DNA of 6,965 nucleotides from an uncultured Oxalobacteraceae bacterium (GCA_946479705.1 CAMLHI010000110.1:1-6965), one strand, 5' to 3'. Shown: positions 1 to 6,965, counted from the stretch's first letter. Notes: generated by a model not told the origin, from the letters alone. A program made the numbers and translations.

Positions 1-176
1 ATCGCCTTGGCCATCTCGGTTTGCGAGCGGCGCGGACTGAAGGCGCCGACCGCGGGCGCGAGCGGGCCGCCCGCGCTGAACAGGCGGTCGATCTCGCTAT
101 CGTATTTGCCGGCGGGCGCGGACGCGGGAGCGTCGGCATCGCCGGCGGCGCCAGGCGCAAGTAGAGGGTCGGTCAA
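1..176 (-). CDS. ATP-dependent DNA helicase, DinG/YoaA family (N-terminal fragment)
   Basis: This is the first 58 codons of a gene that leaves the window at its left edge. After a variable Ala/Pro/Gly-rich leader (residues 1-24), residues 32-57 read LFSAGGPLAPAVGAF then SPRRSQTEMAK. This matches the conserved start of DinG/YoaA superfamily 2 helicases: a GxLA segment, then F-x-P-R-x-x-Q-x-x-M-A, where the glutamine (Q52) is the nucleotide-contacting Q-motif position just before Walker A. Walker A, the Fe-S cysteines and the DEAH box lie outside the window. Known relatives unwind DNA 5' to 3' in damage tolerance. The start is inferred: an in-frame stop lies at 207-209, and the only common start codon between it and the internal ATG of M55 is TTG at 174-176, with no clear Shine-Dalgarno. 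The gene follows the DUF465 gene by 42 nt and may be co-transcribed. Family call fairly sure, start moderately sure. Confidence 0.72.
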   Translation of the reverse strand, partial: MTDPLLAPGAAGDADAPASAPAGKYDSEIDRLFSAGGPLAPAVGAFSPRRSQTEMAKA

Positions 177-218
177 AGTGTCAGCGGCTCGGCGGTAGCG
201 GCAAGGTCAGGGTAGGCG

Positions 219-419
219 TCAGGCTGGGACGTCCGGCACCAGTTGCATTTTCAACAGCGTGATATGGTCTTTCAGCTGCAGTTTGCGTTTTTTGAGGCGG
301 CGCAATTGTAACTGATCGTGGTGCCCGTCCAGGGTCAGCAAATCTATGACCGCATCCAGGTCGCGATGTTCCACGTCAAGTTCGATCAAACGGCGCTGGA
401 TTTCTTGGACATCATTCAT
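219..419 (-). CDS. YdcH-family (DUF465) small protein
   Basis: The product has 66 residues, the usual size for the DUF465/YdcH family, and is almost all charged amphipathic helix. The family signature is visible: an H-x-x-L-D-x-x-I element at residues 18-25 (HRDLDAVI), a D-x-L-x-L stretch, then the basic LKKRKLQLKDHI block at about 42-53. Relatives fold as a short antiparallel helical hairpin or coiled coil. Their role is not well defined, so no function is assigned. There is no signal peptide or membrane segment. The ATG at 417-419 is preceded by AGGAA (427-431) at 7 nt, which fixes the start. It is divergent from the phosphatase gene and lies 42 nt upstream of the helicase gene. Family assignment is confident. 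Confidence 0.88.
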   Translation of the reverse strand: MNDVQEIQRRLIELDVEHRDLDAVIDLLTLDGHHDQLQLRRLKKRKLQLKDHITLLKMQLVPDVPA

Positions 420-426
420 TATGCGG

Positions 427-431
427 TTCCT
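427..431 (-). promoter_or_regulatory. Shine-Dalgarno site of the DUF465 gene
   Basis: AGGAA on the minus strand sits 7 nt before the ATG at 419. It supports that start and translation of this small gene. Confidence 0.65.
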
Positions 432-530
432 ACCGGTTTTTTTCGGAATACTTCAAGAGTGCGCACGAAAAGCGCTTTACAATCAGATACAAATTTGTTG
501 CACACGGTAAATATTCGGCCTTGCTCAATT

Positions 531-547
531 GTGCATTCCGAGTGCAT
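531..547. repeat. GTGCAT direct repeat with an 11-bp period
   Basis: GTGCAT occurs at 531-536 and again at 542-547, start to start 11 bp apart, about one helical turn. It lies inside the candidate plus-strand promoter upstream of the phosphatase gene. Same-face half-sites could mark a regulator site, but six-base repeats also arise by chance. No regulator is proposed. Confidence 0.3.
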
Positions 548-620
548 AGTTTAATCTACGTCGAGGTTGCCGCCAACACAGAATAATCGGTATGCAACAT
601 GGACTCACAGCCCAGCCCAT

Positions 621-1427
621 ATGACTCCTTACAAGATCGAGGCCGGTACTGCCCAGCACATCGGCAACCGTCCTCAGCAAAATGACCGTACCGCCCTGTT
701 CACCGGGGCGCATTCGCCCGGCTACGTGCTGGCGGTGCTGGCCGACGGCATCGCCGGCGGCGCGGCCGCGTCCGAACAGGTCTTGCACACGGCCAAGCAG
801 CTGTTCGACGAATTCAAACCGGGCGACCAGCCCAGCATCGACAAGCTGGCCGGCTTGCTGCGCGATATCGTGCACGAGACCCATCTGGTGATCAAGATGA
901 ATGGCGTGGCCACCCAGAGCGAGCCGCACTGCACCTTCGTCGGTTTGCTGATCACGCCCGACCGGCGCGCGGTCTGGGCCCATGTGGGCGATTCGCGCCT
1001 GTACCGCTTTTCGAACGGGCAATGCCTGCACCGCACCAGCGATGCCGACTACATCGAGCACCTGGTCGGCACCGACAAGCTGCCGCTCGAAGCGGCACGC
1101 AACCACCGTCACTCCAAACTATTGGTCAATGTGCTGGGCAATAGCCGCAAGGAACCGTACGTCACCATCAGCGTGCACGACAAGCTCGATGCGGGCGACA
1201 TCTTCCTCTTGTGCTCGGATGGCTTGTGGCATTTCTTCACCGATGCCGAACTGGGTGCGGTGACCGCCAAGAACGCCCCGCGCCAAGCCTCGGAAATGCT
1301 GATCAGCAAAGCGGGCGAACGCGCCCAGGGCAAGGGCGACAATTGCACCATGGCCATCGTACGCCTGGTCAAGCCGCCCAAGGAAGTGCCCAACTACACA
1401 GTCCAGAAGATGGGCCGCGCAGTCTGA
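621..1427 (+). CDS. PP2C-family serine/threonine protein phosphatase
   Basis: The product (268 aa from ATG 621) is a single-domain, cytosolic PPM/PP2C metal-dependent phosphatase that should remove phosphate from Ser/Thr residues using two Mn/Mg ions. The motifs are in order with normal spacing: N21-D22-R23 (usually N-E-D), the metal-binding ADG at 41-43 followed by IAGG (usually DGMGG), VGDSR at 122-126, LLCSDGLW at 196-203 with D200, and GDN at 239-241 with D240. All expected metal-ligand aspartates are present, so it is probably active. There is no transmembrane, kinase or regulatory domain, and no kinase gene nearby, so the substrate is unknown. The frame is open upstream to a TTG at 567 (286 aa), but homology starts right after ATG 621, so I use the ATG. 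It lacks a good Shine-Dalgarno; a 10-codon ORF from 592 ends overlapping it. The gene converges on the lipoprotein gene. Confidence 0.88.
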   Translation: MTPYKIEAGTAQHIGNRPQQNDRTALFTGAHSPGYVLAVLADGIAGGAAASEQVLHTAKQLFDEFKPGDQPSIDKLAGLLRDIVHETHLVIKMNGVATQSEPHCTFVGLLITPDRRAVWAHVGDSRLYRFSNGQCLHRTSDADYIEHLVGTDKLPLEAARNHRHSKLLVNVLGNSRKEPYVTISVHDKLDAGDIFLLCSDGLWHFFTDAELGAVTAKNAPRQASEMLISKAGERAQGKGDNCTMAIVRLVKPPKEVPNYTVQKMGRAV

Positions 1428-1451
1428 TCGCGCCCCGCCAGAAACGCGTCG

Positions 1452-2132
1452 CTAGCGGCCAGTCCTGGCCGCTGCCGCCCTGGCCGCCTCTGCCTCGGCC
1501 TTGTCCGCCGCTTCCTTCTCGGCCTGCTTCCTGGCCCGCTCCGCCTTGCGCTCGGCCACCTTGCGCTGGCGCGCCAGCGCGTCGGCTTGCTGCTTTTCGA
1601 ACGCGGCGATCTTGGCTGGCGCCGCAGCCTCCTTGGCACGATCCTTGTCGGCCTGCCGGGCCAGGCGCGCGGCATGCTCGGCCTGGCGCTCGGCCAGACG
1701 CCCGCGCGGCGCGCGCGGCGCCGCCGGCTCGGGTGCGGGCGCGGCCGGCTCGGCCATCCGGCGCGCTTCCTCGGCGTCGAACTCCTTCTGCGCTTCGGCC
1801 AGCTTGCGGTCGCGTTCGTCCACGGTCGCCTTGCGCTTGAAGTACTGGGCTTCGTTTTCCAACGCGGTCAAGACCTCCAGCTTGCTGCGCCGCTCTTCCT
1901 TGGCCTGGTCCAGGCAACTGGTCACAAAGAACTTGGCGTAGCACAGCTGCTCGCTGGCGGCATAGCGCGTCTCGGCCTGGGCACGTTCGGCCGCCACCCG
2001 GCGCAAGGTACTGTCCGCCTGCTCGACCGAATGCGTCATCGGCACCACCGGCGCGGCGGAGGGCGGCAGCGCGGGCGTACTGCAGCCGGCCAGCGCCAGC
2101 AAGGACAGGGTCGAACACAGGAATTTCATCAT
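1452..2132 (-). CDS. Predicted outer-membrane lipoprotein with Ala/Lys/Glu/Arg-rich coiled-coil tail (function unknown)
   Basis: The 226-aa product begins MMKFLCSTLSLLALAGCSTP, a lipoprotein signal peptide with lipobox L14-A15-G16-C17. Ser at +2 (S18) suggests outer-membrane sorting. After a Pro/Ala linker, residues 35-125 are a charged, helical region with two cysteines (C64, C73) that could form a periplasmic disulfide. Residues 127-143 are a Pro/Ala-rich break, and 144-226 are a highly charged, low-complexity helix rich in A, R, K, E and Q, resembling TolA-type spacers in composition only. I do not recognise a named family. Similar short lipoproteins with a Cys-x-x-x-F-F-x-x-x-Cys-like element seem familiar from betaproteobacteria. 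The frame extends upstream to 2219, inside zapE, but the signal peptide fixes the start at the paired ATGs (2132 or 2129). The Shine-Dalgarno is weak. It starts 22 nt after the zapE stop, so co-transcription is likely. Confidence 0.78.
   Translation of the reverse strand: MMKFLCSTLSLLALAGCSTPALPPSAAPVVPMTHSVEQADSTLRRVAAERAQAETRYAASEQLCYAKFFVTSCLDQAKEERRSKLEVLTALENEAQYFKRKATVDERDRKLAEAQKEFDAEEARRMAEPAAPAPEPAAPRAPRGRLAERQAEHAARLARQADKDRAKEAAAPAKIAAFEKQQADALARQRKVAERKAERARKQAEKEAADKAEAEAARAAAARTGR
1454..1473. terminator. Inverted repeat at the convergent gene ends (possible bidirectional terminator)
   Basis: AGCGGCCAG at 1454-1462 and CTGGCCGCT at 1465-1473 are perfect reverse complements separated by TC. 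In RNA this allows an 8-bp stem with a 4-nt loop on either strand. It overlaps the last codons and the stop (1452-1454) of the lipoprotein gene and lies 27 nt beyond the phosphatase stop. There is no U-tract on either side, so intrinsic termination would be weak. It may instead stabilise the 3' ends. Confidence 0.35.
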
Positions 2133-2154
2133 CGGCAGCGGCTTTCGTGGTGGC

Positions 2155-3252
2155 TCAGGCAATCGCATCGGCCGCGTCGCGGCGCTGGGTCTGCATGTAT
2201 TCACGCGACTGCATTTCAATGATACGCGAGACGGTGCGGTGAAACTCGTTCGACAGCACGCCCTGGGTGTACAGCAGCTCGGGCTCGACGGCGGCCGACA
2301 TCAAGAGCTTGACCTTGTGGTCGTAGAACACATCGATCAGCCAGGTGAAGCGGCGCGCTTCCGACGATTGCGCCACCGACATGGCCGGAATGCCCGACAG
2401 GATCACGGTGTGGAATTGGCTGGCCAGTTCCAGGTAATCGTTCTGCGAACGCGGCCCGCCGCACAGGGTGGCGAAATCGAACCAGATGATGCTGCCGGCG
2501 CGGCGCAGCGCGCGGATTTCGCGGTTCTCGATATGCACGCGCGGGTCTTCATCGGCCGTCTCGGCCAGCGCCGCGTAGGCGTCGCGCAAGGCCTGGTCGG
2601 CCTGGGCCGACAGCGGCGTGTAATAGCTCCGGGTCTGCTCCAGGGTGCGCTTGCGGTAATCGATGCCGGCGTCGACATTGAGCACGTCGAGCTTGTCCTT
2701 GAGCAGGGCGATGGTGGGCAGCATGCGGTCGCGGTGCAGCCCGTCCGGATACAGCAGGTCCGGATCGTAGTTCGAGGTCATGATGAAGGACACCCCGTTG
2801 GCGAACAGCGCCGACAGCAGGTTATACAAGATCATGGCGTCGGCAATGTCCGACACATGGAATTCGTCGAAGCAGATCAGGCGGTATTTCTTGGCGATGC
2901 GGCGCGCCACTTCATCGAGCGGATCGGCCACGCCCTTCAATTCATCGAGCTGGCGGTGCACGCCGCGCATGAACTCGTGGAAATGCAGGCGGGTCTTGCG
3001 CACCACCGGCACCACGGAATAAAAACTGTCCATCAAAAACGACTTGCCGCGCCCTACCCCGCCCCACAGGTAGACGCCGCGCGGCACGTCGGGACGGTTG
3101 ATCAGGCGTTTGAAAGTGGACGAGCGCTGGGACCGGTAATAGACCCAGTCCTCGTACGCCTTCTGCAAGCGGTCTACCGCGGCCTGCTGGGCCGCATCGG
3201 ATGTGAAACCGCGCTGGGACAGCGCATGCTGGTAGAACTCTTGGACATTCAT
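2155..3252 (-). CDS. zapE: Cell division protein ZapE (AFG1-like ATPase)
   Basis: The product (365 aa) matches the ZapE/AFG1-like P-loop ATPase family in length and motifs: Walker A GGVGRGKS at 64-71, the family-typical HFHEFMRGVH at 90-99, Walker B LICFDEFH at 125-132 followed by VSDIADAM, a sensor-1-like IMTSN at 157-161, and HRDRMLP at 173-179 with a likely arginine-finger arginine. In E. coli, ZapE is an FtsZ-interacting ATPase acting at the constricting division ring; the mitochondrial relative AFG1/LACE1 acts in respiratory-protein quality control. The N-terminus (MNVQEFYQHAL) looks like a normal family start. Upstream of ATG 3252 the sequence is pyrimidine-rich (GCCCTCCC) with no Shine-Dalgarno, and a strong hairpin lies 18 nt before the ATG. 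It follows lpdA by 62 nt and precedes the lipoprotein gene by 22 nt. Family assignment is very confident; the exact role here is by homology. Confidence 0.95.
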   Translation of the reverse strand: MNVQEFYQHALSQRGFTSDAAQQAAVDRLQKAYEDWVYYRSQRSSTFKRLINRPDVPRGVYLWGGVGRGKSFLMDSFYSVVPVVRKTRLHFHEFMRGVHRQLDELKGVADPLDEVARRIAKKYRLICFDEFHVSDIADAMILYNLLSALFANGVSFIMTSNYDPDLLYPDGLHRDRMLPTIALLKDKLDVLNVDAGIDYRKRTLEQTRSYYTPLSAQADQALRDAYAALAETADEDPRVHIENREIRALRRAGSIIWFDFATLCGGPRSQNDYLELASQFHTVILSGIPAMSVAQSSEARRFTWLIDVFYDHKVKLLMSAAVEPELLYTQGVLSNEFHRTVSRIIEMQSREYMQTQRRDAADAIA

Positions 3253-3270
3253 GGGAGGGCAATACGAAGG

Positions 3271-3300
3271 CCGGCCAGGCGCGCGAAGGCGCCCGGCCGG
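3271..3300 (-). terminator. Hairpin between lpdA and zapE (attenuator or processing element)
   Basis: Read on the minus strand, a 12-nt arm (CCGGCCGGGCGC) pairs with GCGCCTGGCCGG through 11 Watson-Crick pairs and one G-U pair, around the 6-nt loop CTTCGC. It begins 14 nt after the lpdA stop codon. The following bases (CCTTCGTATTG) give no proper U-tract, so full termination is doubtful. Partial termination or protection of the upstream mRNA 3' end would lower zapE expression relative to lpdA. The structure is seen; the function is inferred. Confidence 0.5.
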
Positions 3301-3314
3301 CTGGGGGGAACAAA

Positions 3315-4748
<1,434 letters not shown>

Positions 4749-4753
4749 TATTT

Positions 4754-4758
4754 TTCCT
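4754..4758 (-). promoter_or_regulatory. Shine-Dalgarno site that decides the lpdA start
   Basis: AGGAA lies 5 nt before the ATG at 4748, in the 14-nt gap after the PspC-like gene. It supports this ATG over the longer open frame reaching 4895. Confidence 0.75.
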
Positions 4759-4762
4759 AAAT

Positions 4763-5098
4763 TTATTCTTCCGGCACGAAAATCCACATCAGCAGATAGG
4801 CCACCACGGAAAAGCCGAAGGTCAGGACAAACAGCGCGAACAGCAGGCGCCAGATCCACGACTCGGTATTGGTAAAGCGGGCCAGGCCGCCACACACACC
4901 GCCCAGCCAGCGGTCGGTGCGCGAACGGCGCAACTGCATCAGATCGTTGCCGATGGAGGAGCCGTCACCCGGGGACGGCTTGTTCAGATCGACCGCCCCC
5001 TTCAGGAGCTTGGCCTTGGCCTGCTCGAATTCGGCGTCGGTCAGGGCGCCGGCCAGATGCAGATCGTGCAAACGCTTGATTTCATCGGAGATATTCAT
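4763..5098 (-). CDS. SHOCT-PspC two-domain small membrane protein
   Basis: The product (111 aa) joins two short domains. Residues 4-33 ([20 protein letters not shown] and the KAKLL that follows) fit the SHOCT pattern L-x-x-L-x-x-x-G-x-L-T-x-x-E-F-x-x-x-K-x-x-LL. Residues 58-111 fit a PspC domain: basic [10 protein letters not shown], the hallmark GGVCGGLA at 66-73, then a hydrophobic stretch from about 82 to 109 containing the [10 protein letters not shown] segment. It should sit in the inner membrane. In enterobacteria PspC is a sensor in the phage-shock envelope-stress response, but many short PspC-domain proteins have no assigned role, and no pspA, pspB or pspF gene is visible here. GAGGTG (5103-5108) before ATG 5098 is a good ribosome site. 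The gene lies 62 nt after odhB and 14 nt before lpdA, splitting E2 from E3. Domain calls are confident; function is open. Confidence 0.87.
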   Translation of the reverse strand: MNISDEIKRLHDLHLAGALTDAEFEQAKAKLLKGAVDLNKPSPGDGSSIGNDLMQLRRSRTDRWLGGVCGGLARFTNTESWIWRLLFALFVLTFGFSVVAYLLMWIFVPEE

Positions 5099-5102
5099 AC
5101 GA

Positions 5103-5108
5103 CACCTC
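5103..5108 (-). promoter_or_regulatory. Shine-Dalgarno site of the SHOCT-PspC gene
   Basis: GAGGTG on the minus strand lies 4 nt before ATG 5098 (the GAGG core is 6 nt away). It shows that this small gene is equipped for its own efficient translation within the dehydrogenase cluster. Confidence 0.65.
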
Positions 5109-5160
5109 GCAAAAAGCCATCAGCATCGGCACGCCGCACCCGCCCGGCGCGCCGTCCGTA

Positions 5161-6417
5161 TTACAGGTCCAGCAGCAGGCGCGATGGATCTTCCAGCGTT
5201 TCCTTCATGGTCACCAGACCGAGCACGGCTTCGCGGCCGTCGATGATGCGGTGATCGTAGGACATGGCCAGATAGTTCATCGGACGCACCACGACCTGGC
5301 CGTTTTCGACCACGGCGCGGTCCTTGGTCGCGTGCACGCCCAGGATGGCCGACTGCGGCGGGTTGATGATCGGGGTCGACAGCATCGAACCGAAGGTGCC
5401 GCCGTTCGAGATCGAGAAGGTACCGCCGGTCAGGTCTTCCAGGGTCAGCTTGCCTTCCTTGGCCTTGGCGCCGAATTCGCCGATCTTCTTCTCGATGTCG
5501 GCAATGCTCATCTGGTCGGCATTGCGCAGGATCGGCACCACCAGGCCGCGCGGCGAACCGACCGCGATACCGATGTCGAAGTAGCCGTGGTAGACGATGT
5601 CGTTGCCGTCGACCGAAGCGTTGATGATCGGGTACTTCTTCAGTGCCGCCACGGCCGCCTTGACGAAGAAGGACATGAAGCCCAGCTTGACGCCGTGCTC
5701 TTTCTCGAACTTGTCCTTGTACTTGTTGCGCAGGTCGATGACCGGCTGCATGTTCACTTCATTGAAGGTGGTCAGGATGGCGTTGGTCGACTGCGACTGC
5801 ACCAGGCGCTCGGCGATACGGGCGCGCAGGCGGCTCATCGGCACGCGCTCTTCCGGACGCTCGCCCAGGTTCGGCGCGCTTGGTGCGGCGACCTGCTGCA
5901 GCGATGGCTTGGCCGCGGCTGGCGCCAGCGGGGCCGGAGCGGCAGGCTTGACGCCGCCTGCCACCGCGCCCAGCACGTCGCCCTTGGTCACGCGGCCATC
6001 CTTGCCGGTGCCGGTGACCTGGCTGGTGCTCAGGTTGTTATCGGCCAGCAGCTTGGCGGCGGCAGGCATGGCCACGTCCGACTTGGACGCGCCGCCGGCG
6101 GTCGCGGCAGCAGCAGGGATCGGCGCGTTGGCCACAGGGGTAGCGGCCACTTGCGCGGTGCTGGCCTGGGCCGAAGCTTCGGTATCGATGATGGCGATGA
6201 CTTCGCCGGCCACGACGGTCGAACCGTCCGCCTTGATGATCTGGGTGATCACACCGGCCGACGGGGCTGGCAATTCCAGGACCACCTTGTCGGTCTCGAT
6301 GTCGATCATGTTTTCGTCGCGCGCGACGGCTTCGCCGACTTTCTTGTGCCATGCCAGCAGGGTTGCTTCGGCAACCGATTCGGACAGTTGGGGAACCTTG
6401 ACTTCGATTTGTGCCAT
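5161..6417 (-). CDS. odhB: Dihydrolipoyllysine-residue succinyltransferase (E2 of 2-oxoglutarate dehydrogenase)
   Basis: The E2 core subunit (418 aa) transfers the succinyl group from E1 to CoA through a swinging lipoyl arm. Residues 1-78 form one lipoyl domain, with the lipoylated lysine K44 in ETDKVVLE. A flexible Ala/Pro-rich linker covers about 80-112. Residues 115-152 ([11 protein letters not shown], then [13 protein letters not shown]) are the peripheral-subunit-binding domain that docks E1/E3. A second Ala/Pro linker runs to about 188, followed by the catalytic acyltransferase domain ending in [13 protein letters not shown], with H389 and D393 as active-site residues. One lipoyl domain and this length are typical of the succinyltransferase, unlike the multi-lipoyl E2 of pyruvate dehydrogenase. 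GGAG (6427-6430) lies 9 nt before ATG 6417. It lies 59 nt after sucA, so co-transcription is very likely. Also known as sucB. Confidence 0.97.
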   Translation of the reverse strand: MAQIEVKVPQLSESVAEATLLAWHKKVGEAVARDENMIDIETDKVVLELPAPSAGVITQIIKADGSTVVAGEVIAIIDTEASAQASTAQVAATPVANAPIPAAAATAGGASKSDVAMPAAAKLLADNNLSTSQVTGTGKDGRVTKGDVLGAVAGGVKPAAPAPLAPAAAKPSLQQVAAPSAPNLGERPEERVPMSRLRARIAERLVQSQSTNAILTTFNEVNMQPVIDLRNKYKDKFEKEHGVKLGFMSFFVKAAVAALKKYPIINASVDGNDIVYHGYFDIGIAVGSPRGLVVPILRNADQMSIADIEKKIGEFGAKAKEGKLTLEDLTGGTFSISNGGTFGSMLSTPIINPPQSAILGVHATKDRAVVENGQVVVRPMNYLAMSYDHRIIDGREAVLGLVTMKETLEDPSRLLLDL

Positions 6418-6446
6418 GCTAAAAAACTCCGTATTAGATTATCCAG

Positions 6447-6470
6447 GCCGCCCCCGCTTGGGAGGGCGGC
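6447..6470 (-). other. Intercistronic hairpin between sucA and odhB
   Basis: GCCGCCC and GGGCGGC (6464-6470 and 6447-6453) form a perfect 7-bp stem. Two more G-C pairs extend it past one bulged base, leaving a 5-nt loop. It begins 6 nt after the sucA stop and ends 29 nt before the odhB ATG. There is no U-tract, so it more likely affects mRNA processing, stability or the E1:E2 expression ratio than ends transcription. That role is inferred. Confidence 0.45.
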
Positions 6471-6476
6471 GCATTC

Positions 6477-6965
6477 TTATTTGGTCAGGACGAAACCCTT
6501 GAGCTTCGAAAACGCGGTTTCCAGCAATTCCTTCTGCTGCGCGTTGTGCTTGTCGGCATAACCGACGGCTGGCGAGGCGGATGCCGGACGGCCCGCATAT
6601 GCCAGACGCTGGCCCGCTTCCAGGCTTTCGAAGATATTGTGCTGAATCTGGAACCATGGGCCCTGATTCTGCGGTTCATCCTGAGTCCACACCAGTTCGG
6701 TCGCGTTCGGGAACTTTTTCAGTTCGGCCGCGAACGATTTGTGCGGGAACGGATAGAGCTGTTCGATACGGATGATGGCGGTATCGCTCTGGCCGCGCGT
6801 CTTGCGGGCGTTGACCAGGTCGTAGTACACCTTGCCGGAGCAAGCGATGACACGCTTGACCTTCTTGCTGTCGATCTTGTCGTCCACTTCGCCGATGACG
6901 GTCTGGAACGCGCCCTTGGCCAGGTCGGACAGCGGCGAGCCGGCATCCTTGTTGCGCAGCAGCGA
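6477..6965 (-). CDS. sucA: 2-oxoglutarate dehydrogenase E1 component (C-terminal fragment)
   Basis: This is the last 162 codons of the thiamine-diphosphate-dependent E1 subunit, which decarboxylates 2-oxoglutarate and succinylates the lipoyl group of E2. The 5' part, including the ThDP-binding region, lies beyond the right edge. The visible part is the conserved C-terminal domain: SLLRNKDAGSPLSDLA at the edge, CSGKVYYDL at about 42-50, IRIEQLYPFPHK at about 65-76, QDEPQNQGPWF at about 94-104 and AGRPASASPAVGY at about 123-135, counted from the first visible residue. These blocks match E. coli SucA nearly word for word, and the reading frame is intact to the TAA at 6477-6479. It is the most upstream visible gene of the cluster, so the operon promoter should lie outside the window. 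Confidence 0.96.
   Translation of the reverse strand, partial: SLLRNKDAGSPLSDLAKGAFQTVIGEVDDKIDSKKVKRVIACSGKVYYDLVNARKTRGQSDTAIIRIEQLYPFPHKSFAAELKKFPNATELVWTQDEPQNQGPWFQIQHNIFESLEAGQRLAYAGRPASASPAVGYADKHNAQQKELLETAFSKLKGFVLTK

Larger units (their letters stand above)
420..620. promoter_or_regulatory. Divergent intergenic region with presumed promoters for the DUF465 and phosphatase genes
   Basis: These 201 nt separate two divergently oriented genes and are clearly richer in A+T than the flanking coding DNA, so both promoters are expected here. On the plus strand a weak sigma-70-like candidate is TTGCTC (521-526), an 18-nt spacer and CATAGT (545-550). On the minus strand a weak candidate is TTTACC, 16 nt, TATCTG, reading from about 510 towards 483. 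Neither matches the consensus well, so transcription starts cannot be placed. A short direct repeat (GTGCAT twice) overlaps the plus-strand candidate. I see no tRNA, convincing riboswitch or intrinsic terminator here. Confidence 0.4.

Noticed and set aside
318..554. A 78-codon plus-strand ORF overlapping the DUF465 gene and the divergent region
   Set aside because: Half of it is antisense to DUF465, there is no clear ribosome site, and the product has no recognisable feature.
1680..1760. Repetitive G+C-rich stretch in the lipoprotein gene, considered as a repeat element
   Set aside because: It simply encodes the Pro/Ala/Arg-rich linker of the protein, with no regular repeat unit.
1369..2118. 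Alternative frames across the lipoprotein gene (249 codons minus strand; 146, 209 and 211 codons plus strand)
   Set aside because: Only the frame ending at 1452 has a signal peptide, lipobox and sensible helical content. The others are Arg/Gly/Ala/Ser-rich low-complexity products of the repetitive G+C-rich DNA.
4763..5098. Phage-shock operon or mobile insertion as the source of the PspC-like gene
   Set aside because: No pspA, pspB or pspF, inverted repeats, target duplications or transposase remnants are visible, and base composition looks like that of its neighbours.
5099..5160. Possible terminator between odhB and the PspC-like gene (GGCGCGCC palindrome and a T5 run)
   Set aside because: The palindrome is short and far from the T-run, and only a 3-bp stem precedes the T-run, so no credible intrinsic terminator forms.
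5251..6561. A 436-codon plus-strand open frame opposite odhB
   Set aside because: It lies wholly antisense to a well-conserved gene. Its His/Asp/Gly/Arg/Val-rich composition is the usual mirror of G+C-rich codon use, with no recognisable domain.

Overview
The window is a stretch of G+C-rich bacterial chromosome made almost entirely of conserved housekeeping genes. The gene content (a sucA-odhB-lpdA 2-oxoglutarate dehydrogenase cluster followed by the AFG1-type ATPase gene zapE) and the protein sequences suggest a betaproteobacterium. The Oxalobacteraceae (Massilia, Janthinobacterium or Duganella type) are my best guess, from general resemblance and not from any search.

Layout. Positions 6965 to about 1452 carry a co-directional minus-strand run: the 3' end of sucA (E1), odhB (E2), a small SHOCT-PspC membrane protein gene, lpdA (E3), zapE, and a predicted outer-membrane lipoprotein with an Ala/Lys/Glu/Arg-rich coiled-coil tail. 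Spacings are short (14 to 62 nt), so one operon is plausible. Three G+C-rich hairpins lie at sucA/odhB (6447-6470), lpdA/zapE (3271-3300) and the lipoprotein stop codon (1454-1473). None has a clear U-tract, so they look more like processing, stabilising or attenuating elements than strong intrinsic terminators. A PP2C-type protein phosphatase gene on the plus strand (621-1427) converges on the lipoprotein gene, with 24 nt between the stop codons. A divergent, A+T-richer intergenic region (420-620) separates the phosphatase gene from a minus-strand pair: a YdcH-family (DUF465) small protein and, 42 nt further on, the first 58 codons of a DinG/YoaA-type helicase that runs off the left edge with a probable TTG start.

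How the genes work together. SucA, OdhB and LpdA are the three subunits of 2-oxoglutarate dehydrogenase (2-oxoglutarate + CoA + NAD+ to succinyl-CoA + CO2 + NADH), a TCA-cycle complex. This LpdA has no N-terminal lipoyl domain. ZapE, the SHOCT-PspC protein and the lipoprotein all relate to the cell envelope or division by family or by predicted location, so the operon seems to join central respiration to envelope functions. That link is inference only.

I found no mobile element, CRISPR array, rRNA or tRNA gene, and no convincing novel multi-gene system. The points most worth a second look are the SHOCT-PspC gene wedged between E2 and E3, the uncertain start of the phosphatase with a tiny overlapping upstream ORF, and the uncharacterised lipoprotein.
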